Below are positions 7,581 through 16,857 of a DNA stretch of 64,000 nucleotides, piece by piece. The DNA comes from TMP-86 sp046347195. GTDB lineage: Bacteria > Pseudomonadota > Gammaproteobacteria > Steroidobacterales > Steroidobacteraceae. The notes beneath the pieces were generated by a model that was not told the origin of the DNA, ran no database searches, and was given only the letters and a program-made list of their open reading frames with translations. Numbering within the stretch: the first letter of the stretch is position 1; each line of letters opens with the position of its first letter. The position numbers and the translations under genes were made by a program. The stretch is taken from positions 17,989 through 81,988 of the forward strand of contig JAXMGQ010000019.1 of assembly GCA_046347195.1 (NCBI GenBank). Reading direction: 5' to 3'.

Positions 7581-9326
7581 ATGAATGACAACGCTTTAGC
7601 GACGGTTGCCGGCGCAGGCCGGGTTGCGCTGGGGGGTCTGGCGCAAAGACTCGTTCAGGATGGCCTGATCGAGGAAATCACCATGCAGGATGCCATCGCG
7701 CGCGCCAAGGAAAAGCGCACCGGGCTCGTGACCTTCCTGGTCACGAACAACATGGCCAGCGCCCGCGACATTGCCATTTCCGCCTCCAACGAGTTCGGCG
7801 TACCGCTCCTCGACCTCGACGCCGCCGCGGTGGACATGGACGCCGTGCGCGTGGTGAGCGACAAGCTGCTGCAGAAGCACCGCGTCCTGCCGCTGCTGAA
7901 GCGCGGCAAGCGCCTGTTCCTCGCCGTTTCCGATCCGACCAACCTGCATGCCCTGGACGAGATCCGCTTCCAGACCTCGATGAGCATCGAGTTCGTGGTG
8001 GTGGAGGACGACAAGCTGCAGACGGCCGTCGGCAAGGCCATCGAGCAGGTCGATGTGGCCATGCCGAACCTGGTCGACGAGGATTTCGACCTCGAGAACC
8101 TCGAGGTCACCGGCGGCGACGAGGAAGCCGACGCCGAGTCCCTCGGCCGCGACGATGTCGAAGACGCGCCCATCGTGCGCTTCGTCAACAAGATCCTGCT
8201 CGATGCCATCAAGAAGGGCGCCTCCGACATCCACTTCGAGCCGTACGAGAAATATTTCCGCATCCGCACGCGACTCGACGGCGTGCTGAAGGAAGTGGCG
8301 CTGCCGCCCTCGCAACTCGCCGTGAAGATCATCGCGCGCCTGAAGGTCATGTCGCGCCTCGACATCGCCGAGCGGCGCGTGCCGCAGGACGGCCGCATCA
8401 AGATGCGGCTGTCGAAGAACCGCGCCATCGACTTCCGTGTCAGCACCTGCCCGACGCTGTTCGGCGAGAAGGTGGTGGCGCGTATCCTCGACCCCTCGAG
8501 CGCCATGCTCGGCATCGATGCGCTGGGCTACGAGTCCTTCCAGCGCGACCTGTACATGAAGACCCTGGCCAAGCCCCAGGGCATGATCCTCGTCACCGGC
8601 CCCACGGGCTCGGGCAAGACGGTGTCGCTGTACACCGGCCTCAACATCCTGAACACCGAGGACTGCAACATCTCCACCGCCGAGGATCCGGCGGAAATCA
8701 ACCTGCCCGGCATCAACCAGGTGAACGTCAACCCCAAGGTTGGCCTGACCTTCGCCGCCGCGCTGCGCGCCTTCCTGCGCCAGGACCCGGACGTCATCAT
8801 GGTGGGAGAAATCCGCGACCTCGAGACGGCGGAGATCGCCATCAAGGCCGCACAGACCGGCCACCTCGTGCTCTCCACGCTCCACACCAACGATGCGCCG
8901 CAGACCCTCACGCGCCTGGTCGACATGGGCGTCAAGCCCTACGCCATCGCCACCTCGGTGAGCCTGATCATCGCACAACGCCTGGCGCGCAAGCTCTGCT
9001 CGAACTGCAAGACGCCGGTGGACATCCCGGCCGAGGCGCTGTTGAAGGAAGGCTTCGAGCAGGCCGATGTCGAGGCCGGCATCCGCGTGTACCGCGCGGT
9101 GGGCTGCGGGCAGTGCAACGACGGCTACAAGGGCCGCTGCGGCATCTACCAGGTGCTCCCCGTCACCGAGACCATCGGCCGGATCATCATGGAAGGTGGC
9201 GGCGCGATCCAGATCGCCGACCAGGCCGCGAAAGACGGCGTCTGGAACCTGCGGCGTTCGGGCCTGCAGAAGGTCAAGGACGGCCTCACCAGCCTCGAAG
9301 AAGTCAACAACGTCACCGTGGACTGA
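7581..9326 (+). CDS. pilB: Type IV pilus extension ATPase PilB
   Basis: 581 residues, the normal PilB length. It hydrolyses ATP to drive pilin addition at the inner-membrane platform. The N-terminal domain (about 15-150) has the MshEN-like fold region, though the residues linked with cyclic-di-GMP binding look degenerate. The C-terminal motor has Walker A GPTGSGKT at 340-347, an Asp box around 368, Walker B ending in GEIRD at 409-413 and a His box HLVLSTLHTND at 428-438. Four cysteines (473, 476, 509, 512) form the zinc site characteristic of PilB/GspE. pilC follows after a short gap and pilD after that, the classical pilBCD operon. Confidence 0.97.
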   Translation: MNDNALATVAGAGRVALGGLAQRLVQDGLIEEITMQDAIARAKEKRTGLVTFLVTNNMASARDIAISASNEFGVPLLDLDAAAVDMDAVRVVSDKLLQKHRVLPLLKRGKRLFLAVSDPTNLHALDEIRFQTSMSIEFVVVEDDKLQTAVGKAIEQVDVAMPNLVDEDFDLENLEVTGGDEEADAESLGRDDVEDAPIVRFVNKILLDAIKKGASDIHFEPYEKYFRIRTRLDGVLKEVALPPSQLAVKIIARLKVMSRLDIAERRVPQDGRIKMRLSKNRAIDFRVSTCPTLFGEKVVARILDPSSAMLGIDALGYESFQRDLYMKTLAKPQGMILVTGPTGSGKTVSLYTGLNILNTEDCNISTAEDPAEINLPGINQVNVNPKVGLTFAAALRAFLRQDPDVIMVGEIRDLETAEIAIKAAQTGHLVLSTLHTNDAPQTLTRLVDMGVKPYAIATSVSLIIAQRLARKLCSNCKTPVDIPAEALLKEGFEQADVEAGIRVYRAVGCGQCNDGYKGRCGIYQVLPVTETIGRIIMEGGGAIQIADQAAKDGVWNLRRSGLQKVKDGLTSLEEVNNVTVD

Positions 9327-9342
9327 AACGGAAAGGTTGAAC

Positions 9343-10569
9343 ATGGCAGTTTCCTCGGCAACCGCGACCAAGAAAGACATCCAGTTCCTCTGGGAGGGCA
9401 CGGATCGGCGCGGCAAGAAGGTGCGCGGCAAGGCGCTCGCGACCAATGAAGCGGCGCTGCGCGCAGACCTCCGGCGCCAGGGTGTCGCGGCCACCCGCGT
9501 CAAGACCCAGAGCAACACCTTCAAGGGTGGCGGCAAGGTCAACCCGGGCGACATCGCCGTGTTCGCGCGCCAGCTCGCCACCATGCTCACCTCCGGCATT
9601 CCGCTGGTGCAGGCTTTCGAGATCATCGGCAACGGCAACGAGAAGCCTTCGATGCAGAAGCTGATCCTCGACATCAAGGCCAGCGTGGAGGGCGGCTCCA
9701 CGCTGCACGAGTCGCTCGCCAAGCATCCCTTGTATTTCGACGACCTGTTCGTGAACCTGGTCGAGGCCGGTGAACAGGCCGGTGCGCTCGAGACCCTGCT
9801 CGACAAGATCGCCACCTACAAGGAAAAGACCGAGGCGCTGAAGAAGAAGATCAAGAAGGCGCTGTTCTACCCGACCGCGGTGCTGTTCGTCGCCATCATC
9901 GTCACCATCATCCTGCTCATCTTCGTGATCCCGCAGTTCGAGAGCCTGTTCAAGGGGTTCGGCGCCGACCTGCCCGCGTTCACGCAGATGGTCATCAACA
10001 TGTCGCGCTTCATGCAGCACAACGGCCTGTTCGTGGCGGCCGTGGTGGGCGGTGGCATCTACGGCTTCCTCTACTTCAAGAAGCGCTCCAAGAACATGCA
10101 GCGCACGCTGGACCGGATGATGCTCAAGTTCCCGATCATCGGCCCCATCCTCGTGAAGGCAGCCATCGCGCGCTTCGCCCGCACGCTGTCCACCATGTTC
10201 GCCGCCGGCGTGCCGCTGGTGGAGGCCATGGAGTCCGTGGCCGGCGCCACGGGCAACATCGTGTACGAGGAAGCCACCCTGCGCATGAAGGACGAGGTGG
10301 CCACCGGCCAGCGTCTGCAGCGCGCCATGGAGAACACCGGGCTGTTCCCGAACATGGTGGTGCAGATGATCGCCGTCGGCGAGGAATCCGGTTCGCTGGA
10401 CTCCATGTCCGCCAAGGTCGCCGACTTCTACGAGGCGGAAGTGGACAACGCCGTGGATGCGATGTCGAGCCTCCTCGAGCCGCTGATCATGGCGGTGCTC
10501 GGCGTGCTGGTGGGCGGCATGGTCATCGCCATGTACCTGCCCATCTTCAAGCTCGGCGCCGCCATCTGA
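9343..10569 (+). CDS. pilC: Type IV pilus inner-membrane platform protein PilC
   Basis: 408 residues with two T2SS-F domains (about 70-195 and 275-395) and three membrane segments: near 170-195 onward after KKKIKKALFYPTAVL, a second around FVAAVVGGGIYGFLYF, and the C-terminal MAVLGVLVGGMVIAMYLPIF. PilC couples the PilB ATPase to pilin assembly. The start MAVSSATATKKD has an AAAGG sequence about eight bases upstream; longer open frame into pilB is out-of-frame shadow. The GEQAG and GEESG motifs mark the two repeated domains. Second gene of pilBCD. Confidence 0.96.
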   Translation: MAVSSATATKKDIQFLWEGTDRRGKKVRGKALATNEAALRADLRRQGVAATRVKTQSNTFKGGGKVNPGDIAVFARQLATMLTSGIPLVQAFEIIGNGNEKPSMQKLILDIKASVEGGSTLHESLAKHPLYFDDLFVNLVEAGEQAGALETLLDKIATYKEKTEALKKKIKKALFYPTAVLFVAIIVTIILLIFVIPQFESLFKGFGADLPAFTQMVINMSRFMQHNGLFVAAVVGGGIYGFLYFKKRSKNMQRTLDRMMLKFPIIGPILVKAAIARFARTLSTMFAAGVPLVEAMESVAGATGNIVYEEATLRMKDEVATGQRLQRAMENTGLFPNMVVQMIAVGEESGSLDSMSAKVADFYEAEVDNAVDAMSSLLEPLIMAVLGVLVGGMVIAMYLPIFKLGAAI

Positions 10570-10618
10570 GGCGGCGCGGCTCCGGCAGGGGGGCCGCCAC
10601 CGCGCGGGACGCAAGGGC

Positions 10619-11530
10619 ATGCTCAACGACATCGCGGCCTTGTATGCAGGCAACCTGGCCCTGTTCTCCGGCAGCGTGTTCCTGCTCTCGCTGCTGATCG
10701 GCAGCTTCCTGAACGTCGTCATCTACCGCATCCCCGTGATGCTCGATCGCGAGTGGCGGGCGCAGGCCGCGGCGCTGGACTCGGCGGACGGCGCCGCGCC
10801 GGTGGTTGCAGCCGAAGCGTTCAACCTGCTGGTGCCCCGCTCGGCATGCCCGGCCTGCCGCGCACCGATCGGCGCGTGGCAGAACGTGCCCGTGGTGAGC
10901 TGGCTCCTGCTGCGAGGCCGGTGTGCGGCCTGCAAGGCACGCATCTCGCCGCGCTATCCCATCGTCGAGGCCCTCACGGCGATCCTCTCGGCGTGGGTGG
11001 CCTGCCACTTCGAGTTCGGCTGGCCCGCCGCGTGCGCGCTGCTCGTCACCTGGACGCTGATCGCGCTCACCGGCATCGACATCGACCACCAGCTCCTGCC
11101 CGACAACATCACCCTGCCGCTGATGTGGGCAGGCCTGCTCGCCGCGGTGCTGATCGGACCGCAGTCCGGTGCGGCCCTTCCCGTCGCGCCCACCACCGCC
11201 ATCGTGGGCGCGGCCGCGGGTTACCTGAGCCTGTGGCTGGTGTTCCACACCTTCCGGCTGCTGACCAGCAAGGAAGGCATGGGCTACGGCGACTTCAAGC
11301 TGTTCGCCGCGCTGGGAGCCTGGCTGGGATGGAAGGCGCTGCCGCTGATCATCCTGCTCTCCGCCGCCACCGGGGCGGTGGTCGGCATCGCGCTGATCCT
11401 GTTCAAGGGCCGCGATCGCGCCCAGCCCATGCCCTTCGGGCCCTACCTTGCCGCCGCCGGCTGGCTCGCGATGATGTACGGCGACTCGATCATCAGCGGC
11501 TACCTGCGCGTCTCGGGACTCGCCCGCTAG
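10619..11530 (+). CDS. pilD: Prepilin leader peptidase / N-methyltransferase PilD
   Basis: 303 residues. Bifunctional inner-membrane aspartic protease that removes the prepilin leader and methylates the new N-terminal Phe. The cytoplasmic N-terminal domain has the two zinc CxxC pairs (Cys77/Cys80 and Cys102/Cys105). Catalytic aspartates lie in GIDIDHQLLPD (about 153-162) and in GYGD (Asp225) of the GxGD motif. Eight hydrophobic spans are visible. The insert of about 25 residues between the first span and the first CxxC (rich in Ala/Asp) is normal for gammaproteobacterial PilD. It would process both pilins here and any type II pseudopilins. coaE starts four bases after its stop. Confidence 0.96.
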   Translation: MLNDIAALYAGNLALFSGSVFLLSLLIGSFLNVVIYRIPVMLDREWRAQAAALDSADGAAPVVAAEAFNLLVPRSACPACRAPIGAWQNVPVVSWLLLRGRCAACKARISPRYPIVEALTAILSAWVACHFEFGWPAACALLVTWTLIALTGIDIDHQLLPDNITLPLMWAGLLAAVLIGPQSGAALPVAPTTAIVGAAAGYLSLWLVFHTFRLLTSKEGMGYGDFKLFAALGAWLGWKALPLIILLSAATGAVVGIALILFKGRDRAQPMPFGPYLAAAGWLAMMYGDSIISGYLRVSGLAR

Positions 11531-11534
11531 CCCC

Positions 11535-12188
<654 letters not shown>

Positions 12189-12192
12189 GCGG

Positions 12193-12999
12193 ATGAGCTT
12201 CAACATCGAAGCCAGCCCCGAAGGGTTGGCCGAGCTCCTGCCCATTGCCTACGAGCAGCCGCTGAACGAGCGTATGCGCACGTTCCTGCGGCTGGAGTTC
12301 CTCTACACGCAGGCCAGCTTCCATGCCGAGTCGGACAATCCCTGGAGCACCCGCGCCGCGGTGGCGAGCCTGCTGGAGATCCTGGCGATCACCGCCCGAG
12401 GCGATGCGCGCAATGACGTGTTGAAGGAACTCGAGCGGCAATCGGCCATGCTCAAGGAATTCCAGACGCGCCCTGGCGTGGACGCCGGACGGCTGCGCTC
12501 GCTCCTGTCGAACATCAACCGGCTGCGCAGCGACCTCAACAGCGCCGGCGGCAACTTCATGGCGCCGCTGCGGGACTGTGAGTTCCTCAGCGCCATCAAG
12601 CACCGCAGCGCCATTCCCGGCGGGACCTGCGACTTCGACCTGCCGGACTATTCCTACTGGCTGCACCGCCCGGCCGAGGTCCGCGCGGCGGAATTCAGCA
12701 CCTGGATGACCACCATCCGGCCGCTGTGCGATGCCATCGCGGAGCTGTTGTGGCTGACTCGCGAGAATGCCCGGCCCAAGCAGGAGAAGGCAGTCGGCGG
12801 GGTGTACCAGATCCAGTTCGACAAGGAAAATCCCTGCCAGCTGGTGCGCATCACGCTCGATCCGGACAGCGACCTGTTCCCGGAGATCAGCGGCAGCCAG
12901 CACCGCTGCACGGTACGCTTCCTGCGATGGTCGGGCACGCATCAGCGGCCCATCCATGTCGAATCCGACGTTCCGTTCGTGCTGACATGCTGCGCGTGA
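12193..12999 (+). CDS. zapD: Cell division protein ZapD (FtsZ-ring stabiliser)
   Basis: 268 residues from MSFNIEASPE, the DUF1342 family. ZapD cross-links FtsZ filaments. The sequence shows the expected all-helical first half (with YEQPLNERMRTFLRLEFL at about 20-37) and a beta-rich second half with the STWMTTIRPL and PGGTCDFDLPDYSYW segments. I chose the ATG just after the coaE stop rather than the longer frame that begins within coaE, because the family starts at this point. It sits between coaE and yacG as in most gammaproteobacteria. Confidence 0.94.
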   Translation: MSFNIEASPEGLAELLPIAYEQPLNERMRTFLRLEFLYTQASFHAESDNPWSTRAAVASLLEILAITARGDARNDVLKELERQSAMLKEFQTRPGVDAGRLRSLLSNINRLRSDLNSAGGNFMAPLRDCEFLSAIKHRSAIPGGTCDFDLPDYSYWLHRPAEVRAAEFSTWMTTIRPLCDAIAELLWLTRENARPKQEKAVGGVYQIQFDKENPCQLVRITLDPDSDLFPEISGSQHRCTVRFLRWSGTHQRPIHVESDVPFVLTCCA

Positions 13000-13015
13000 C
13001 GCTGGGCGGCGCGCG

Positions 13016-13216
13016 ATGAAGCGCGTCCCATGTCCCACCTGCCGGCGCGAGGTGGAGTGGTCGGAGAACTCGGCCTTCCGCCCCTTCTGCAGTGAGCGCT
13101 GCCGCCTCATCGACCTCGGCGCCTGGTTCAGCGAGGAGCACGCCATTCCCGGCGAGCCCGCCTCCGGGGAAGACGCGGCCGCCGCGCGTGAGGTTCCGCC
13201 TCGCGATCAGCACTGA
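13016..13216 (+). CDS. yacG: DNA gyrase inhibitor YacG (zinc protein)
   Basis: 66 residues. A small zinc protein that binds GyrB and blocks DNA binding. Zinc ligands Cys6, Cys9, Cys25 and Cys29 are all present (CPTC and CSERC motifs), with the typical RPFCSERC-LIDLGAWF core. The acidic C-terminal tail is normal. It ends just past the stop of the convergent mutT gene, overlapping it by about ten bases. Confidence 0.95.
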   Translation: MKRVPCPTCRREVEWSENSAFRPFCSERCRLIDLGAWFSEEHAIPGEPASGEDAAAAREVPPRDQH

Positions 13217-13899
13217 GTTGCCGGCTGGCGGGGCCGGTAGCTTCCCGTGGCGCCCGCCGCCCGTGCCTCGGGGCAGCCCAGCCCGCAGGCGTAGACCGGC
13301 AGGTTCAGCTCCATCACGGCCGCACGCAGGACCGGTGCCGGCCATCGCGAGGTGAACACGATGAAATCCGCGCCTGCCCGCGCCGCCTCGCGAGCCTGGT
13401 CGATCCCGGCGCAAAGGACCCCATGGGGAATCTCGCGGTGAACCGGCAACGAGGCCGGCTCGGCGAGCAACCGGAAACCCGTGCTGGTGTGATCCTCGAT
13501 GAGGTCCGGCAAGCGCAGGGCCGTCACCACGGGCCGGTCCGCCGGCAGCAGCTCAGCCCGCGCCAGCTCGCCACGCGAGCACCAGCGAAGGGCTTGGCCG
13601 TCGAGGCCGCGGGGCCGGCCGCTGTAGTCCTCCACCTGCCACACGTCCAGCAGCACCTCGCGGTCGGGATATCGATGCCGCAGGCAGATCAGGGGATGCG
13701 CGCGATGCACGCGGACACCGAGTTCCTCGGCGAGTTCGCGCACGAGCCCCGCCTCGGCGGCTTCGCCGGCCTCGAGCTTGCCGCCCGGGAATTCCCAGCC
13801 GCCGGCCAGGTGACGGCCGGGGGGACGCTGGGCGATGAGCACCCGGTCGTGCTCATCGAGGAGCACCCCGGCGACCACGTGCACTGCGCCCGCGGCCAT
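13207..13899 (-). CDS. mutT: MutT-type Nudix hydrolase with a shortened ThiE-like C-terminal domain
   Basis: 230 residues from MAAGAVHVVAGV. The first 130 are a MutT domain that hydrolyses 8-oxo-dGTP to prevent A:T to C:G transversions; the Nudix box is complete (GK-E at 40-46, RELAEELG at 54-61). The remaining 95 residues resemble only the second half of the thiamine-phosphate-synthase-like barrel found fused to MutT in many relatives (the ARAGADFIVF stretch and a later Gly-rich loop). The full fusion is usually about 310 residues, so the barrel looks halved. It lies ten bases after secA, the usual place. An open frame runs further upstream but overlaps secA and lacks family similarity. Confidence 0.9.
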   Translation of the reverse strand: MAAGAVHVVAGVLLDEHDRVLIAQRPPGRHLAGGWEFPGGKLEAGEAAEAGLVRELAEELGVRVHRAHPLICLRHRYPDREVLLDVWQVEDYSGRPRGLDGQALRWCSRGELARAELLPADRPVVTALRLPDLIEDHTSTGFRLLAEPASLPVHREIPHGVLCAGIDQAREAARAGADFIVFTSRWPAPVLRAAVMELNLPVYACGLGCPEARAAGATGSYRPRQPATQC

Positions 13900-13909
13900 G
13901 CCCGGTGGA

Positions 13910-16678
13910 TCAGCCGCCGACCTGCTGCAGGGCTCCGTGGCAGTGCTTGTACTTCTTCCCCGAGCCACAGGGGCACGGATCGTTGCGCCCCACCTTCGGC
14001 ACCGAGCGCACGAAGGGCGTCGCCACCGGTGCTCCGCCCCGCATCGCGGCCGTCGCCGGCCCCTCCGCGGTGCTCCCCGCATCGCCGGCGAGACCATCGC
14101 CCTGGATGAGCGAGACGGCCTCGGCGTGCTGTGCCTGCAGGGCACGGGCCAGCCGCTGCTGCCGCTCGTGCTCCTCGCGCTCGATCTCGGCCTGGCTCCT
14201 CACCTGGATCTTCGACACCGTGGTGACGGTGTCGAACTTGATGCGATCGAGCATGGAGGAGAACAGCGCGAAGGCTTCCCGCTTGTACTCCTGCTTCGGA
14301 TCCTTCTGGGCGTAGCTGCGCAAGCTGATGCCCTGGCGCAGGTAGTCCATGGCGGCCAGGTGTTCACGCCAGTGCTGGTCCAGCGTGCGCAGCGTGACTT
14401 CCTTCTCGATGTAGCGCATCACCGGCTCGCCCACGCTCGCGCACTTCTGACCGTAGGCCTCGTTGAGGGCGCCGAGGATGCGCGACTTGAGGCCGGAACC
14501 ATCGCCCGCCTCTTCCGATTTCACCCAGTCCACCACCGGCAGCGCGACCCCGAAGTCGCGGTCGATGGCCTGCGCGAGACCCGGCGGATCCCACTGGTCC
14601 TCGGCCGATCCGCCCGGGATGTACTGGTCGACGAGCTGCCCGACGACGTCCTCGCGGATGCCGCCGATGGCCTCGGCGACGTCCTCGGCGGCCATGAGGT
14701 CGGTGCGCTGCTGGTAGATCACGCGGCGCTGGTCGTTGGCGACGTCGTCGTACTCGAGAAGCTGCTTGCGGGCGTCGAAGTTGTGCTGCTCGACGCGCCG
14801 CTGCGCCCGTTCGATCTGGCGGGTCAGCATGCCGCTCTCGATCGCCTCGCCGGGCTTCATGCCCACCCGCGACATCAGCGACTTCATGCGCGTCGGATCG
14901 CCGAAGATGCGCATGAGGTTGTCATCGAGGGAGAGGTAGAAGCGGCTGGAACCCGGGTCACCCTGGCGTCCCGAACGGCCGCGTAGCTGGTTGTCGATGC
15001 GGCGGGACTCGTGCCGCTCCGTGCCCACGATGTGCAGTCCGCCCGCCGCCACGACCGTCTCGTGTCGCTGACCCCACTCCGCCTTGATGGCCTGCACCTG
15101 CTCGGCGGTCGGATTCTCGATCCGGTGGATCTCCGCTTCGGGGTTGCCTCCGAGCACGATGTCGGTGCCACGGCCTGCCATGTTGGTGGCGATGGTCACG
15201 GCACCCGGGCGGCCGGCCTCGGCGACGATGTGGGCCTCACGCTCGTGCTGCTTGGCATTGAGCACCTCGTGGCCGATTTTCTTCTCGGCGAGGAGCTTCG
15301 ACAGCCGCTCGGAGGTCTCGATGGAGGTCGTGCCCACGAGCACGGGCTGGCCCCGTCCACTGCATTCCACGATGTCATCGAATATCGCCTGGAACTTGTC
15401 CTTTTCCGACAGGAACACGAGATCGGAGCGGTCCTTGCGGATCATCGGCCTGTGGGTGGGGATCACCACCACCTCGAGGCCGTAGATCTGCTGGAACTCG
15501 AAGGCCTCGGTATCCGCCGTGCCGGTCATGCCGGAGAGCTTGGCGTACAGGCGGAAGTAGTTCTGGAAGGTGATGGAGGCAACCGTCTGGTTCTCCTCCC
15601 GCACGCGCACGTTCTCCTTGGCCTCCACCGCCTGGTGCAGGCCGTCGGACCAGCGCCGGCCCGGCATCGTGCGGCCGGTGAATTCATCGACGATGATGAC
15701 CTCGCCGTTGCGCACGATGTACTCGACGTCCCGCCGGTACAGGGCGTGGGAACGCAGCGCCGCGTTGAGATGGTGCATGAGCCGGATGTTGGCCGGGTCG
15801 TACAGGCTTTCGCCTTCGCGCAGCAGCCCCCCCTCGCTCATCAACCGCTCGACCTTCTCGTGGCCGTCCTCGGTGAGGTGGGCCTGCTTGGTCTTCTCAT
15901 CGACCGCGTAGTCGCCCGGACCATCCTCTTCCTTCTGGCGGACGAGCTGGGGGATGAGCGCATTGATGCGCACGTACAGTTCGGTGCTTTCCTCCGCCGG
16001 TCCCGAGATGATCAGCGGTGTACGCGCCTCGTCGATGAGGATGGAGTCGACTTCGTCGATGATGGCGAAGGACAGCTTGCGCTGCACGCGGTCCTCGAGC
16101 CGGAAGGCGAGGTTGTCACGCAGGTAGTCGAAGCCGAACTCGTTGTTCGTGCCATAGGTGATGTCGCAGGCATAGGCCGCGCGCTTCTCCTCCTGCGACT
16201 GGGCATTCTTGATGACGCCCACGTTCAGGCCGAGGAAGCGGAACACCGGGCCCATCCAGTCCGAGTCGCGTTGCGCGAGATACTCGTTGACCGTGACCAC
16301 GTGGACGCCATCGCCCGTCAGCGCATTGAGGTATGCGGGCAGGGTGGCCACTAGGGTCTTGCCCTCGCCCGTGCGCATCTCCGCGATGCGGCCCGAATGC
16401 AGGGCCAGTCCGCCCACCATCTGCACATCGAAATGGCGCATGCCGAGGGTGCGGCGCGCCGCCTCGCGCGCCAGCGCGAAGGCCTCCGGGATCAGGTCGT
16501 CGATCGGGGCGCCGCCGGCGAAACGGTCCTTGAGTTCCTGCGTCTTGACGGGGAACTCCTCGTCGCGCAGCGCCTTCGTGCGTTCCTCGAGGGCATTGGC
16601 GGCCGCCACCTTGCGGGTGAGTTCCTTCACCAGCCGCTGGTTACGGCTGCCGAAAATCTGCGCTAACAGCTTCCTCAC
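13910..16678 (-). CDS. secA: Preprotein translocase ATPase SecA
   Basis: 922 residues, normal for gammaproteobacteria. The motor drives unfolded preproteins through SecYEG. Walker A is TGEGKT at 103-108; the Walker B region has IIDEVDSILIDEARTPL, the preprotein cross-linking domain and C-domain follow. The C-terminus carries the SecB-binding zinc site with Cys902, Cys904, Cys913 and His914 (CPCGSGKKYKHCHG). Start is GTG (GTGAGGAAGCTG), the family's MxxKLLxxIFGSRN N-terminus. mutT follows immediately downstream; the M23 peptidase is upstream on the same strand after 180 bases. Confidence 0.98.
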   Translation of the reverse strand: MRKLLAQIFGSRNQRLVKELTRKVAAANALEERTKALRDEEFPVKTQELKDRFAGGAPIDDLIPEAFALAREAARRTLGMRHFDVQMVGGLALHSGRIAEMRTGEGKTLVATLPAYLNALTGDGVHVVTVNEYLAQRDSDWMGPVFRFLGLNVGVIKNAQSQEEKRAAYACDITYGTNNEFGFDYLRDNLAFRLEDRVQRKLSFAIIDEVDSILIDEARTPLIISGPAEESTELYVRINALIPQLVRQKEEDGPGDYAVDEKTKQAHLTEDGHEKVERLMSEGGLLREGESLYDPANIRLMHHLNAALRSHALYRRDVEYIVRNGEVIIVDEFTGRTMPGRRWSDGLHQAVEAKENVRVREENQTVASITFQNYFRLYAKLSGMTGTADTEAFEFQQIYGLEVVVIPTHRPMIRKDRSDLVFLSEKDKFQAIFDDIVECSGRGQPVLVGTTSIETSERLSKLLAEKKIGHEVLNAKQHEREAHIVAEAGRPGAVTIATNMAGRGTDIVLGGNPEAEIHRIENPTAEQVQAIKAEWGQRHETVVAAGGLHIVGTERHESRRIDNQLRGRSGRQGDPGSSRFYLSLDDNLMRIFGDPTRMKSLMSRVGMKPGEAIESGMLTRQIERAQRRVEQHNFDARKQLLEYDDVANDQRRVIYQQRTDLMAAEDVAEAIGGIREDVVGQLVDQYIPGGSAEDQWDPPGLAQAIDRDFGVALPVVDWVKSEEAGDGSGLKSRILGALNEAYGQKCASVGEPVMRYIEKEVTLRTLDQHWREHLAAMDYLRQGISLRSYAQKDPKQEYKREAFALFSSMLDRIKFDTVTTVSKIQVRSQAEIEREEHERQQRLARALQAQHAEAVSLIQGDGLAGDAGSTAEGPATAAMRGGAPVATPFVRSVPKVGRNDPCPCGSGKKYKHCHGALQQVGG

Positions 16679-16708
16679 GGGTTCGACGGGTCCTTGGGAA
16701 AAACGGCT

Positions 16709-16738
16709 ATTGTACGGATAGACCGGAGGGGCGGGAAA
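16709..16738 (-). promoter_or_regulatory. Possible promoter for secA
   Basis: On the minus strand TACAAT lies 31 bases before the secA GTG, with TTTCCC 18 bases further upstream. The -10 is good, the -35 weak. The leader between it and secA is short. Confidence 0.35.
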
Positions 16739-16857
16739 TCGTTTCGGGCCGTGCCCGACCGACCGAAGGAGGAGGTGTTCGTCGAAGCGGTGGACCGTCG
16801 GCTCACCGGACCACCGCGGCGCGGCGGCCCATCCGGCGATTCAATCCGCTCGCCGGA

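Noticed and set aside
7596..9815. Very long antisense open frame (739 codons) across pilB and pilC, and similar ones over other genes
   Set aside because: High G+C with strong third-position bias leaves the opposite strand open. The predicted proteins are Arg/His/Gln/Ala-rich with no domain, while the plus-strand PilB and PilC have all motifs.
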